Positions 1 to 10,955 are shown, numbered from the stretch's first letter. The stretch: 64,000 nucleotides of DNA from Siphonodentalium dalli (GCA_032622095.1 CP136066.1:114285319-114349318); one strand, 5' to 3'. The notes: generated by a model not told the origin, from the letters alone. Program-made: numbers and translations.

Positions 1-89
1 ATTACATTTGGGAAACTGGATGAGAAAGCAGGAGGCATTTGTCTTAGCTTACCTGAGATGAAGAATATGAGTCATATTTTGTGTGGATG

Positions 90-735
90 GTCCCAAGGTG
101 GCTGGGATTCTATTTCTGTTCAAATGGGGGCCACATGGTCTAAAATGTGGCATAGCTAGGGACCTAACTCTTTCCATCCATAGTTATTCTTAAAACATCT
201 TCTCAAGAATCATCGGGGCTATTTAGCTTATAATTGATATGGAAGGTCCTTGGGTGACAGGGATAACATGAGGTCACCGGGTCAAATAAGGGCTGAGCCA
301 GGGACATAACTTGTCCATCCATTGTAATCCTTAATATGTCATCAGGCCTATTCAGCTTATATTTGGTATGGGTGACTAGGATTCAGATTTGATTCAGAAT
401 TGGATCACTGGGTCAAATAGGGTCGGAGCCAGGGACATAGTTATTCTTAAAACATCTTCTCAAGAATCATTTGGCATATTTAGCATACATTTTGGTATAG
501 TGAGTCCTTGGGTGACTGGGATTCAGATTTGTTCACATGGGTTCACCGGGTCAAATAGGGGTGCGGCCAGGGACTTAACTCTTTCCCCATAGTAATTTTT
601 AAAATGGCTCCTCCTCAAGAGCCATCAGGCCTATTTAGCATATATGTAGTAACTAGTATGGAGGGTCCTTGTGTTACTTGGGACTGGGTTACAGATATGT
701 TAAAATGGGTTCGACCAATCAAGAAATGGCATTTG
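90..735. repeat. Degenerate tandem repeat, about four units
   Basis: Units recur with the order GGGTCAAATAGGG, AGCCAGGGACATAA, TTATTCTTAAAACATCTTCT, TCAAGAATCATC, GTATGGAGGGTCCTTGGGTG. Period is roughly 130-150 bp. The same unit occurs in reverse orientation at about 20395-20590, so it is a dispersed core repeat rather than a local gene. Confidence 0.7.
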
Positions 736-779
736 GTGTATATGGCCTATGGAGAGTTGGGATCAAAATGTTTTTGAAT

Positions 780-1010
780 GGGTTCCACCATTAAAAAAGG
801 GGGGCATGTCAGGTTGGAACTTTACAACAGTTAGGAAAGCTTGAGGTATCAGTTGTAAAATTCCAACATGTGAAAAGGAATTTTACGAAGTTGGGAGTGT
901 GTTTGCTTCAGTTGTGAGGGAGCAGACTAGGGACTATGTGGGGTGGGGTATCAGGACCAAATTTCAAGGTGGACACCCCACTGCTCAACGGGCTACGTCC
1001 CTCTTTTGGA
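780..1010. repeat. Dispersed repeat fragment with TTGGAA / TTCCAACCTGAC motifs
   Basis: Short motifs (AAATTCCAAC, CAGGTTGGAA, GGTGGACACCCC) recur at about 18085-18200, 29525-29585, 29870-29900 and 44850-45030. No coding potential is seen. Confidence 0.45.
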
Positions 1011-1150
1011 CTACTTATTTTTAAGTGAATTTGACAAGTACTAACTCTTTATGGTCTTCCGAGTCCCAGTCTTCTGTCTTTACAGCCTGGTGAGCGTCGC
1101 CACAGTCATTCACTGTCTTGTTAATGAAAGTACAGACTTGTCTTGTTTAT

Positions 1151-1376
1151 CCCTTCCATGACTGGAGCATCCTGATATTTTGCGAAAACCCTGTACCTAT
1201 GGGAGCCTCGCATATATAAGAGAATGCATTGGCCAAACAATATTCACCTCGACCTTGTTAAGCCAGTACATTCTCTTATATATGCGAAGCTCTGTATGGG
1301 AGACTCGCATATATAAGAGAATGTGATGACACACAGTCTTTAATGCTGCACCAGCGCAGCTCCCATCATAAAAGAG
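1151..1376 (-). mobile_element. piggyBac-like MITE (copy 1)
   Basis: 226-bp non-autonomous element, a diverged reverse-complement relative of the copy at 11140-11355. Left end CCCTTCCATGACTGGAGC, right end complement CTCTTTTATGATGGGAGCTG. Flanks are TTAT (1147-1150) and TTAA (1377-1380). Inner palindromic motif CGCATATATAAGAGAATG occurs repeatedly. TTAA target and CCC start fit piggyBac; no transposase is present. Confidence 0.7.
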
Positions 1377-2486
1377 TTAAAATATGTTCTACCCCTTTAA
1401 TAAAGCTTGCAAATAATCATTGCATCTCCTTGAGACATTGTGTGGTTCTTTTTAATATTAAATATTCACTATCCAATTCAAGGATTCATTAGTGATTATC
1501 CTCATTACTGTTTTATTGTATTTGGTGGCCCATTGTTTGACAGTGCACTGCCCCACATTATCTAAGAATGGTGTTTATAGAATAACAACTGCGACTTTTA
1601 GTTGAAAAATGGCCACAATTATTGAAGATGGATGCCAAAATGGTGGCAAAAACATGAGAAATTAGGTTTTTTTTCCTTATTTTTTTTATAAAATACTTAA
1701 ATACAATTTTCGAGATATTAGAGAAAATATCAACAATGTGTTCATTATTTGATGGAATAATCTCTGTGGAATAGTTATGCACATTAAAGGTGAAGTAGTA
1801 TTGTTAGGTATTGTGGGTAGAATATGTGCTATGTAAAATGAACAAAATTATTCTGAGACAGGGTTTCATTAAATGCTTAATAACCAACCATGAATGACAC
1901 TGATGTCATCAATTATATTTGCGACACTACTATATGGTTGGATCAATTGAATAAAAATTTGAATGTCAAGTTTTTTACAAATAAAAATCAATTTAGTAGT
2001 GGATTTACCCACGAAATTAGGAAATACTATATAACAAAACCCATAATCGTCAAACTCTATTTGGTTCTCAAAAACAAGAACATATGGAAAGTATTCTACA
2101 ACATATCTTCATCATCGGGCCTCATATTCAAATTACCAATACTTAAATTCAGTGTTTTTATGTCCAATTATACACAAAATTATTTAAGCGTATACTCGTA
2201 AGTATATTTGAGGTCGAAATAAGAAATAATATTGTTGCCTTGTAACATATAGGGTCCTCAATTATTCCAGCAACAGAACATGAAACAATCATGCGAATAG
2301 CCCAGATTCAATAATATATACATTAGTGCAATGTATTGCATGTATATGTATAATATATAATTTTGTGTGTTCTATTGTTGCTGGGACATGAGGTGGTAAG
2401 ATGGGATCAGTAAATTTGAAAATGCACTTTGTTTTAATAAACTAAATTGTCAAATTCACTTCTCACAACCACATCTGCACAACTCC

Positions 2487-3843
2487 TTACATGGAAGTTT
2501 GCTTTTTGCACAATTTACATGTTGCAGGAGTGCGTTCATCATTGGTGGGAACGGCTTTGCTGAAGATTTCATGTCTAGCTTCATTAACTGAGGTCAGGTT
2601 CTCAGATTTGTCATAAACAATCATAATGAAATGCTCAATACACTCAAATAGTGGAGATGAAACATCGGGTACCACAAAAGGATTCCTCGTAATTGACATC
2701 AAGCATTCTGTGAGCTCTGGGTAAGCTTTCCAAGCATCCCAAAATATGCACTTACACTTACCAAAAAAAAGTCGCATCCTGATATCACATGGAATATTAT
2801 ATAGCACGGTTGAATTTGCTGAGCCCATTGAATTGTACATATCAACTATGTTGCAGATAACATGGGATTTAGACTTGCCAAAAGACACAATTTCAAATCT
2901 TTGCATTGAAATAGCATAGCATGCAGATGTCTCAACAGAATCACGATAATATCCAGGTCAACAGTGCGAAAAATAATCAATGAATAATTAGTTTGTAGCA
3001 TATGAAATATATGTCTGATTAATCTACTGTCAGCTTCTTCATATGTACATCCGGGGGCCTCGGTGGCTCAATCGGTTAGGGGTACAACTCCAAGCCGTTT
3101 CGCCCTCCAGCGCTGGCGATTAGGGTTCAAATCCACATGTTTCCATCGTGGACTTTGTAACTCAAAATCGTTATCTGGTGGAGTTACCAGTTACTCGCCG
3201 ACGGCCGGTGGTTTGCCGCACATGGTTGACGAGTTTATCAGCCATTGAAATCACTGTTAGATTAGTCGCAAGTGTGCGGATTTCCTCCACCACTAAAACT
3301 GGCAATGTCGTGATATGGCCTTAGTGGCTAAAGCGACAATAAACCCCAATCAATCAATCAATCAATCATATGTACATCCAATGAGAATATGTTCCACATT
3401 AGGAGCATTGCAAACCGTATTATCATCCTCCGTTACGAAGATGGTTTTCCCTGTTAGGATTTCCAATTTCAAGAGACATTCATTGATCAATGCAAACAAT
3501 TCTTGCTTGTTGGTGTTTCTTAGAAAGTCATAGCAATTTGGTGGAATCTTTGTGGTAAGCCCCACCTTACATCGAATGCCACAAGCCCACAACCACGTTT
3601 CTCTCGCGTTCCTGTTTTGATACTGCCCTCTCTTTACCTGTCCAATACCAAGTCAATTCTTCCACAATCTGCGAGCTGCATTATAACATATGGAATAAAC
3701 GTTATGCTGATATCCATTGAGAAGGTATGCCCGACTTTAGGTGGCAGTAAGTTTATCAGAGCACCCCCGTCGAACACCTTACACTCAACCTTTGGATTTG
3801 GCTCTGCAGTGTCCATGCAGTTTGAATCAGGTGGGACCTTCAC
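2487..3843 (-). pseudogene. Transposon-type orphan protein relic (EEAD / TVDxD / GCD family), split by a SINE
   Basis: Read from 3843 downward: VFDGGALINLLPPK and GRIDLVLDR, then PPNCYDFLRNTNKQELF and GKTIFVTEDDNTV, then GCTYEEAD, split at 3366/3052 by a SINE, then FRTVDLDIIVIL, then after frame breaks FWDAWKAYPELTECL and SSPLFECIEHFIMIVYDKS. This order is familiar from large families of uncharacterised proteins in corals, sponges and molluscs, probably mobile-element derived. Frameshifts occur near 3600 and 2800-2900, and a deletion removes part of the GCDxTS motif that is intact in the inverted copy at 3918-4386. The spacing of acidic motifs resembles FEN/PIN nucleases (see findings). Function is inferred, not known. 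Confidence 0.65.
3053..3365 (+). mobile_element. tRNA-derived SINE with 14-bp target-site duplication
   Basis: Pol III A box (TGGCTCAATCGG, 3064-3075) and B box (GGTTCAAATCC, 3124-3134) in a tRNA-like head, then a central domain (about 3180-3310) and a tail of AATAAACCCCAATCAATC repeats. Target duplication TCATATGTACATCC occurs at 3039-3052 and 3366-3379, identical on both sides, so the insertion is fairly recent. It disrupts the codons for CTYEEAD in the host relic. Confidence 0.9.
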
Positions 3844-3917
3844 TTAGTAAGTCACATTTATTACTGCTCTTCATTTCACCCACTTTCGATATAGATGGGG
3901 GAACCGCTGGTTTTCGT

Positions 3918-4386
3918 GTGAGACGAACATATATTTCATTTTCTACAAACCGATTAATCATCGATTATTGTTTGCACTGTTGACACAAATATTATTGTGA
4001 TTATGTCGAGATATCTGCATGTTATGCTTCTTCAATGCAAATATTTAAAACTGTTTGTGTCTTTCGTCAAGTCTAAATCCCATGTTACCTACAACATAGT
4101 TGATATGTACAATTCAATGGGCTCAGGAAATTCAACTGTACTTCCAATAATCCATGTGATATCAGGATGCGACTCAACTTCCCTTTTCTTTGGTAAGGGT
4201 AAGTGCACATTTTGGGATGCTTGGAAAGCTTACCCAGAGCTCACAGAATGCTTGATGTCAATTACGAGGAATCCTTTTGTGGTACCCGATGTTTCATCTC
4301 CACTATTTGAGTGTATTGAGCATTTCATTATGATTGTTTATGACAAATCTGAGAACCTGACCTCAGTTAATGAAGCTAGATATGAA
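3918..4386 (+). pseudogene. Inverted second copy of the orphan protein's C-terminal half
   Basis: The plus strand encodes TVDTNIIVIM, KSKSHVTYNIVDMYNSMGSG, HVISGCDSTSLFFGKGK and FWDAWKAYPELTECL, closely matching the minus-strand copy. This copy keeps the full GCDSTSLFFGKGK motif that the other lost, but has Asn where TVDxD should have its second Asp. It stops being homologous at an A-run (4385-4399) that leads into the right TIR. No start codon or promoter was found, so it is a fragment. Confidence 0.65.
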
Positions 4387-4502
4387 AAAAAAAAAAAAAA
4401 TCATGTTTTTGCTGCCATATTGGCATCCGTCTTCAATAATTGTGGCCATTTTTCAACTAAAAGTCTTGGTTGTTAATCTATAAACACCATTCTTAGATAA
4501 TG

Positions 4503-6002
4503 GGGTGGAATTCGTTATGTTTAACATACATTGAGAAGCAAAATTATTAGATGTACCACAGTCAAACCGGCGGCCATCTTGGATGCCATCTTGAATTTTC
4601 GGCTCTACGTCAGTCAAAAGGTTGGTTCTTGAGACCAAAGATGCCGATATTTTAAAGATATTAAAAAATGGCGCTTTTATCGGAAGCTAACTACCTACAC
4701 TAATGTGAACATCAATGTTCTTGTGGTAATTTTCTCATAATATATTGCTTTGATCTGTAAACATTGTTCTCTATTTCTTTTTAGGAAGTCCTCCATCAAA
4801 GGTATATGGTACTATGAGGACGGTAGCGGCACGATCTTCAGAGAGATTCTAATAAAATTTATTTATCAAATTATGTTGTTATGGTCCGATTCATCTCACC
4901 TATAGAATCAGTTGTGTCAACAAGATAGGCTACCTTGTCATCTATGGTGATATACTTATTCCATTCAGCTTGCTGCGCAAATTATTCCAGGTTAAAGTGA
5001 TTTATGATCATAGGACAGGGTAATTTTATGACAAGCCAATATGCATAGTTGCAATAATTGTCATGGGTTGGTGACTTGGTGTTTGTCATAAGTATATTTT
5101 CAGCATGGTCTATCTATCGCAATAAGTTCATGGGTGGTTTTTGAAGAACCTTGAATCAGATCTGTTGCAGTGGGGTCAGTAATGGAGTTGTTAAAAACAA
5201 TGAAGTCTTGGGAAGTAAAAAAACATAATGTGAAGTGGAAGATTTTGGTCCGATTGGGATAACTGTCTATCAGGTCAGGCACATCCTGAATTCAACTGTA
5301 ATAGGTAGATATGAGTATTTTTTTTTTTTTTGAATTTGATACAAGAGGCATAACCCAACAACATATTCAAAACAATTAAAACAGTGGCATACTAAATCGG
5401 TACCATGTTTGTTTATGTGACGTCAGAAATAACATCTCGATCCGTGCAAAAAAAAGTCATGATGACATTGATAAGGAAGTCAACCAACATTCATTTGGTC
5501 TAAATGTTGTTATGAATGAGTGATCATGACTCATGTTAATGTAATTTTGAAAGACAACCTTGTGTCATTATAAACTAAAATAAGTCAGCGCAAATGGTTG
5601 CAAAACAAATTTTATCGGGAGACTGAGAATTTGCTGTAATGTTGATGATAGAGTGCAATTTGGCTGTGCACTAGGATGGGCGATCCCACGGTTTGCACAA
5701 AAACATGGAAATGGTGGATTTAGCACTGTTAAATTCAACTATAATAATTAAATATAACTATAATAGTTGAAATCAGGATGTTCCTGACCCCGATAGATAT
5801 AGCCACGGAATTATCACACAGAATTTTAGAATTTAGTATGCATGCCCCACAAACAGAAATTTCACACATTCTACATATATCATGGGCTACAATTTCCAGA
5901 GTGCTTTACACTGTTACTTTACACACAGACAAAACTAATATTCTATCATTTCTTATGTAATGTCACAAAATATCAAAGAATGATGGACCTGCCTCAATTG
6001 CA
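4503..6002. other. No recognisable gene
   Basis: AT-rich DNA without a convincing exon. A strong acceptor (TCTATTTCTTTTTAG at about 4784) is followed by a short open stretch and an AATAAA at about 4852, but no gene model could be supported. A T-run lies at about 5319-5331. Confidence 0.4.
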
Positions 6003-6180
6003 CTAGCAGTAGGCCATTATTTATAAGTAGAACTCAGATACCAGTGCACCACTTATCATGACGTTTGAAACAGTGCATGATGTTTCAGGATTGTGAATTA
6101 TAATGGCCTTTCAACAGTAAGTTTTGGGGTTTTTGTATATATATGTCATATTTACCACTGAAAAATGCCAATGGCCCAGC
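6003..6180 (-). mobile_element. Old fragment of the TTAA-CCTCTTCGCTGCTA MITE family
   Basis: CACTAGCAGTAGGCCATTAT, GAATTATAATGGCCTTTCAA and AATGCCAATGGCCCAGC parallel the middle of the MITE at 20595-20923 in order and spacing. Both ends are missing. Confidence 0.5.
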
Positions 6181-6324
6181 AAAGTTACCAGGCTACTTGA
6201 ACTTATATTTGGGGCTGAGACATCAGAAGGAGATTATATGATCGATAAGTAGGGAAACTAATTTATAAAAAAAATATTAACCAAGGTAATGGAATAACTC
6301 AAATTTGATAATAGTATAAGGCCG

Positions 6325-6803
6325 AGGCTATTCTGCCGCTTGCGGCATAATAAGATTCGATTTTCATTCTGCCGCTAGCAGCAGAATAGTCTAATGGCTA
6401 TTATGCCGCTAGCGGCACAATAAGATAATCCCGCTAGCGGCAGAATAGCATGTTTGGCTAATCTGCCGCAAACAAAAATATGCGTGATACTGTAATATGT
6501 CAACTCTTCTTTCATCCGTCTGGACACATGGCGCTGGATGGTTTTACTGTCCCATTTCCAATACTTTATATTCATTGCCAGTTCATGTCTGGCAACGGAA
6601 TCAAAAATTGCCGCATGAGATTCAAAAGAATCTCCTCCGGATTTTGTTTACCGGCGTCGCGTGCTATGACGTGATGGATAAGAACAATTTGGTGATGTCA
6701 TTTTTGTCGGCAGAATAGCCAAACAGGCAACAGGCTGGCTATTCTACCGCTAGCGGCATAATAAGATTACACTCTTATTTTGCCGCTAGCGGCAGAATAG
6801 CCT
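6325..6803. mobile_element. Palindrome-rich TIR element with CCGCTAGCGG repeats
   Basis: 479 bp. Both ends read AGGCTATTCTGCCGC inward. Near-perfect palindromes around GCCGCTAGCGGC occur at about 6328-6346, 6368-6388, 6401-6419, 6430-6447, 6740-6760 and 6779-6800, clustered in both ends around a unique core (6480-6714). No ORF of note in the core. No target duplication identified. Confidence 0.6.
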
Positions 6804-6809
6804 TTCCCA

Positions 6810-7840
6810 TAATATAAAGAAGTTTTAAAATGGCAAATGGGGTGATATTGTAGGCCAAACTCATTATGCTTATAAAACTGTTTTGCTCATGCAAAACGGT
6901 TTCACCCACTGATATGCATGGGAAGAAAGTCTGGAAGAAATAAAATATAGATATTTTATTCAGTCATGAACATAACCAATGAAGCAATAATGAAGATAGT
7001 TTGATTAAATCCCAAAATAAATGCAGCATTCATACAAGTAAGAAATTTAAATATTGAACATAAACAAAATACTGAAACTAAGGCCAGTGGCCACACAAAG
7101 TTTCTTATCTGTTTCTCTGATATTTTGTTTTCCAAATTGGTCAGGCAGGCAGGTTTTTTTATCTGTTATTTACCTTACAAAATTACCCAGGCCTTTATTC
7201 CCTACATAGTTTAAATAAACCAAAAATACAACTATTTTTATCAGAAATAACAAAGTAAAATATATAATTCAACTTCAAGATGAAATGTGTCCAGCTAGAT
7301 TTTTATTCCCTACACAAAATGTTTAAATAAACCAGGTTTGCATGGATTAATTGATATTTCAACTGCTAAATATTGGCTTGTCAGCTGATTACGAGCTGAT
7401 TATGTCAGATTATCTTGAGATTAAACAGACAAGGGCGCCTCATTTAAACCTACAAATTATGTCTATCTAATTTGGAAGTAGTGTAAGATATGTTGGTACA
7501 TACATACTCAAAATATTAATTTACATGCATCATATGTTCTGAAAATCTTGCCACAGTCATAGAAATTTAAAACTTTATGCACGGAAGTGAGACAAAATAA
7601 TTTATTTATATGGTAAAAATAGTGTTGTATCACTTATGTGTGAATTTTTTTAAATGAAATGTCAATGACTTAAGTTCAACTTGGAGAAGGACTAATTTCA
7701 AATGTTACAGTTAATGTAGTGACAAGGAAAGTTGGAATGTCTGTAATACTGTATGTCAACATGATGAGATGTATGAAGTTTGGGGTTTCAGCAAGTATTT
7801 TTTATATATATAATGCAATGGATTCAAATTTTAAATCCAC
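6810..7840. other. AT-rich region without recognisable gene
   Basis: No splice-bounded open frame, known domain or clear repeat was seen in this stretch. Confidence 0.4.
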
Positions 7841-7849
7841 GATGGCTAC

Positions 7850-8445
7850 TGCATCCATGTCTTTTAACAAATTTCAGAATAAATTGATGGCTCCCATCTA
7901 GAGGTCACCCTGAAGATCCATATGAAGTTTGGTGATAATTGGATGTAGATTGTGCCAAAGGATTTAGTTTTGTAAAGAGCAAATTCCAACATGGCTGCCA
8001 GTAGCCATGTTTTTCATCGAAAATCGTACAAATTCAGTAGCTCCCATCTAGAGGTGATGCTGTAAATTTTCAAAACAATTTGATAATAAATTCGGGATGC
8101 AGTGTGTGTCGATCGGTTGATATTTGAAATCCAATATGGCTGGTGGTGGCCATGTTTACTAATGAAATTCAGAAGAAAAAAAAATAATCGCTCCCATCCA
8201 ATCGATCCATATCAAGTTTGGTGACAATCAAATGAGGAATTTGGTCTGTATGATGTGCCAAGGGATTCAGTCATGCAAAGAGTAAAATCCAAGATGGCTG
8301 TGGGCAACATGTTTTTCATTGAAAATTGTTTGGTAGCTCCCATCAAGAGGTGATCCAAAACAAATTCTCCAATAATTGTGGCCTGATGGGGGTGGCAATA
8401 GATTCAATTTTGAAATCCAAGATTGCTGCTGGTGGCCATGTTTTT
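7850..8445 (+). repeat. AAGATGGC satellite, forward orientation, diverged
   Basis: About four diverged units with GGCTCCCATCTAGAGGT, TGGTGATAATTGGATG, CCAAGGGATTCAGTCATGC and ATCCAAGATGGCTG. Same family as the array at 24230-26085. Interrupted at 8446 by an element in reverse orientation. Confidence 0.6.
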
Positions 8446-9374
8446 TTAGCTCAACTTTACTTGTAAAGTTTGAGCTATTGCCATGGCTTGGTATCCGTCG
8501 TCCGTGCGTGTGTGTGTGTGTGTGCATGGAGACTTCTGTAAACAGTTTCCATTATCATGGGCTACAGGATGTACCTTTGGTCAGATCATTATGAAATTTG
8601 TCATGGATGTTAATATTGACATGCAGATGGGAACGAGTCATTTTGTGGTCATTCGGCCATAAAACATGGCCGCCATCTTGGATTTTACTCTTTGCATGAC
8701 TAAATCCTTTGGCATGGGCTACAGTTTGTACCTTTGGTTGGATCATCATGAAATTTGCCATGGGTGTTAACATTGGCATGTAGATGAGAATGAGTCATTT
8801 TGGAGTCTTTTGGCCATAAAACATGGCCACCGGTAGCCATCTTGGATTTTACTCTTTGCATGACTATATCGTTTGGCACGGGCTACAAGTCGTACCTTTG
8901 GTCGGATCATTATGAAATTCTCATGGCTGTTGGCATTGACATGTGGATGGGAACGAGTCATTTTGGGGCGATTTAGCAAAAAACATAGCAGCCATCTTGG
9001 ATTTCAAAATTCAATCCATTAGCACGGTCTACAGGCCGGATTGTTCGTCTGATCATCATGAAATTTGTCGTGCATGTTAACATTGGCATGCAGATGGGAA
9101 CGAGTCATTTTGGAGTCATTTGGCCATAAAACATGGCCGCTGGCAGCCATCTTGGATTTTACTCTTTGCACGATTAAATCCTTTGGCACGGGCTAGAGGT
9201 TGTACCTTTCATTGGGTCATCATTAAATTTGTCATGGATGTTAACATTGACATGTAGATGGGAACGAGGCATTTTGGGATCATTCCACCATAAAACACGG
9301 CCGCTGGCAGCTATCTTGGATTTTACTAAATACTTTGGCATGGGCTACAAGTCATATCTTTGGTCGGATCATTA
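8446..9374 (-). mobile_element. Helitron-like element (minus strand) with core repeats, GT microsatellite, hairpin and CTAA end
   Basis: On the minus strand: four to five 145-160-bp core repeats (9374 to about 8560), a (CA)n tract (8525-8506), then a perfect 8-bp stem hairpin AACTTTACAAGTAAAGTT and the terminus CTAA (8449-8446). GC content of the stem is low but position and CTRR end match Helitron 3' termini. No Rep/helicase is encoded, so non-autonomous. Confidence 0.5.
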
Positions 9375-9649
9375 TGACAAATTGCGGATGAAGATGGATA
9401 ACTCTAAAATCAAGTGGTAATAATAACCACTTGATTTTAGAGCTATCCATCTTCATCTGCAATTTGTCTGTTTGACCACGTTTCTGGGAAACTTCCTGAG
9501 AAATGAACAAACTTCAAAAATCAATATCTGATTATGCGGAGCTTTGATGGGTGGGTTCCTCAACGTGAATAAAATATTATTTACCCCCCCAAAGCCAAAG
9601 AAATAGTAATTTAGGAGCGTCTGATCAGATTGAGTACCTTTAAAAATCT
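9375..9649. mobile_element. TTAA MITE, AGGTACTCAATCC family (incomplete copy with hairpin)
   Basis: The right end GATTGAGTACCT abuts TTAA (9650-9653). Arms around 9381-9419 and 9424-9466 form an almost perfect palindrome (GATGAAGATGGATAACTC ... GAGCTATCCATCTTCATC). The outer left TIR seen in the other copies is missing. Confidence 0.6.
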
Positions 9650-9702
9650 AAACATCCCTAATATGGCTGGTGAAAATTTGATCTAATATATCATGATGAA
9701 TA

Positions 9703-9792
9703 TCAGGACAAAAACTCAGACTGCTCCTCATATCCTTCTGGGTGCAGCACTGGTTCCACGGGCAAACCAGCTTCTATTTCTGACAATCTTTT
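9703..9792 (-). CDS. Candidate terminal exon, unrecognised gene
   Basis: The acceptor TCTCTTGTATTACAG precedes 29 codons and a TGA (9705-9703). It encodes KRLSEIEAGLPVEPVLHPEG then YEEQSEFLS. The amphipathic, acidic sequence looks coding, and the phase (0) matches the candidate exon at 13425-13297. No domain is recognised and no poly(A) signal was identified close by. A TTAA MITE lies immediately downstream (to 9649). Confidence 0.4.
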   Translation of the reverse strand, partial: KRLSEIEAGLPVEPVLHPEGYEEQSEFLS

Positions 9793-10315
9793 CTGTAATA
9801 CAAGAGAGAAACAGTTACTGTAAATATCAAGTGTAAAACTCAGTAGTAACCAATAAACTGCACAATCTCATCTTCCCACATATGAACAGCTCCAAAGTTT
9901 TATCTGAACTCTGACCAAATATCAATTGACATAACCCATGATAAACTAAATACTCATTGGTGAGTAGTTCCCTCAGGAAATGTTCAGATATTAAAGTTAT
10001 TATCTAAACATTTCCCACCAATCAATATATGAATCCTTCATCACTTGTGTTGTTTTTTCTGTTTGTCGTCTGCTTATATTACCTGAACATCCCTTTAAAT
10101 GAACAATAAACCATTCAAATGTATACATTTATAACTGGGTGGTAGAATCCATTTGTATAGAAAAGTTTAATAGATGCAACTAAAGATGTATTCAGGGCTC
10201 CAGACCAATTTTTATGAAACCAAATTTACTTCTGAATAAGATTCCAGAAACCAAAATATGGTAACACATTTTGGAACGAGAAATGCTACCCAAAATAATC
10301 TTGTTTGATATTGAA

Positions 10316-10955
10316 TTTTCTATCCATTTATTTCATACAGTTTGTCCATTGATCTCATACAGTTTATCTCATACAGTTTATCCATTTATCTCATACAGTT
10401 TATCTCATACAGTTTATCCATTTATCTCATACAGTTTATCCGTTGATCTCATACAGTTTATCCATTTATCTCATACAGTTTATCCCATACTGTTTATCCG
10501 TTTATCTCATAGTTTATTCATTTATCTCATACAGTGTATCCGTTTATCTCATACCGTTTATCCATTTATCCCATACAGTTTATCTGTTTATCTCAGTTTA
10601 TCCATTGATCTCATACAGTTTATCCATTTATCTCATACAGTTTATCCCATACAGTTTATCCGTTTATCTCATACAGTTTATACGTTTATCCATTGCTCTC
10701 ATACAGTTTATCCATTGATATCATACAGTTTATCTCATACAGTTTATCTCATATAGTTTATCCGTTTATCTCGTACAGTTTATCCATTTATCTCGTACAG
10801 TTTATCCATTGCTCTCATACAGTCCATTGCTCTCATATAGTTTATCCATTTATCTCGTAGTTTATCCATTGCTCTCATACAGTTTATCCATTTATCTCAT
10901 ACAGTTTATCCATTTATCTCATACAGTTTATCCATTTATCTCATACAGTTTCAAT
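10316..10955. repeat. 22-bp minisatellite, TATCCATTTATCTCATACAG unit
   Basis: About 640 bp of units of 16-22 bp built from TTTATCC, ATTTATCTC and ATACAGT, with G/A variants (ATCCGTTTATC, ATTGCTCTC). Long open frames here are a by-product of the repeat. Confidence 0.9.

Larger units (their letters stand above)
1556..4502. mobile_element. Foldback DNA transposon relic with TIRs and two opposed protein-coding remnants
   Basis: Outer inverted repeats of about 105-110 bp: 1556-1665 and 4399-4502, both opening with CATTATCTAAGAATGGTGTT read inward. Inside are a minus-strand pseudogene (3843-2487) and a plus-strand copy of its 3' part (3918-4386), so most of the element can fold on itself. A SINE is nested at 3053-3365. 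No convincing target duplication was seen. The region 1666-2480 has no recognisable gene. It is decayed and presumably immobile. Confidence 0.7.

Noticed and set aside
3053-3140. A genuine tRNA gene
   Set aside because: A and B boxes are present, but the arms do not form a clean cloverleaf and the sequence continues into a SINE body flanked by a target duplication.
4770-4870. Terminal exon after TTTCTTTTTAG with AATAAA at 4852
   Set aside because: Only a 10-codon or unphased frame follows and no upstream exon could be linked.
10271-10756. 161-codon open frame with repeating SYSLS/YLIQFI peptides
   Set aside because: Entirely produced by the 22-bp minisatellite; no start context, splice sites or domain.
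10316-10955. CRISPR-like regular repeats
   Set aside because: Units are contiguous minisatellite repeats without unique spacers, in a eukaryotic context.
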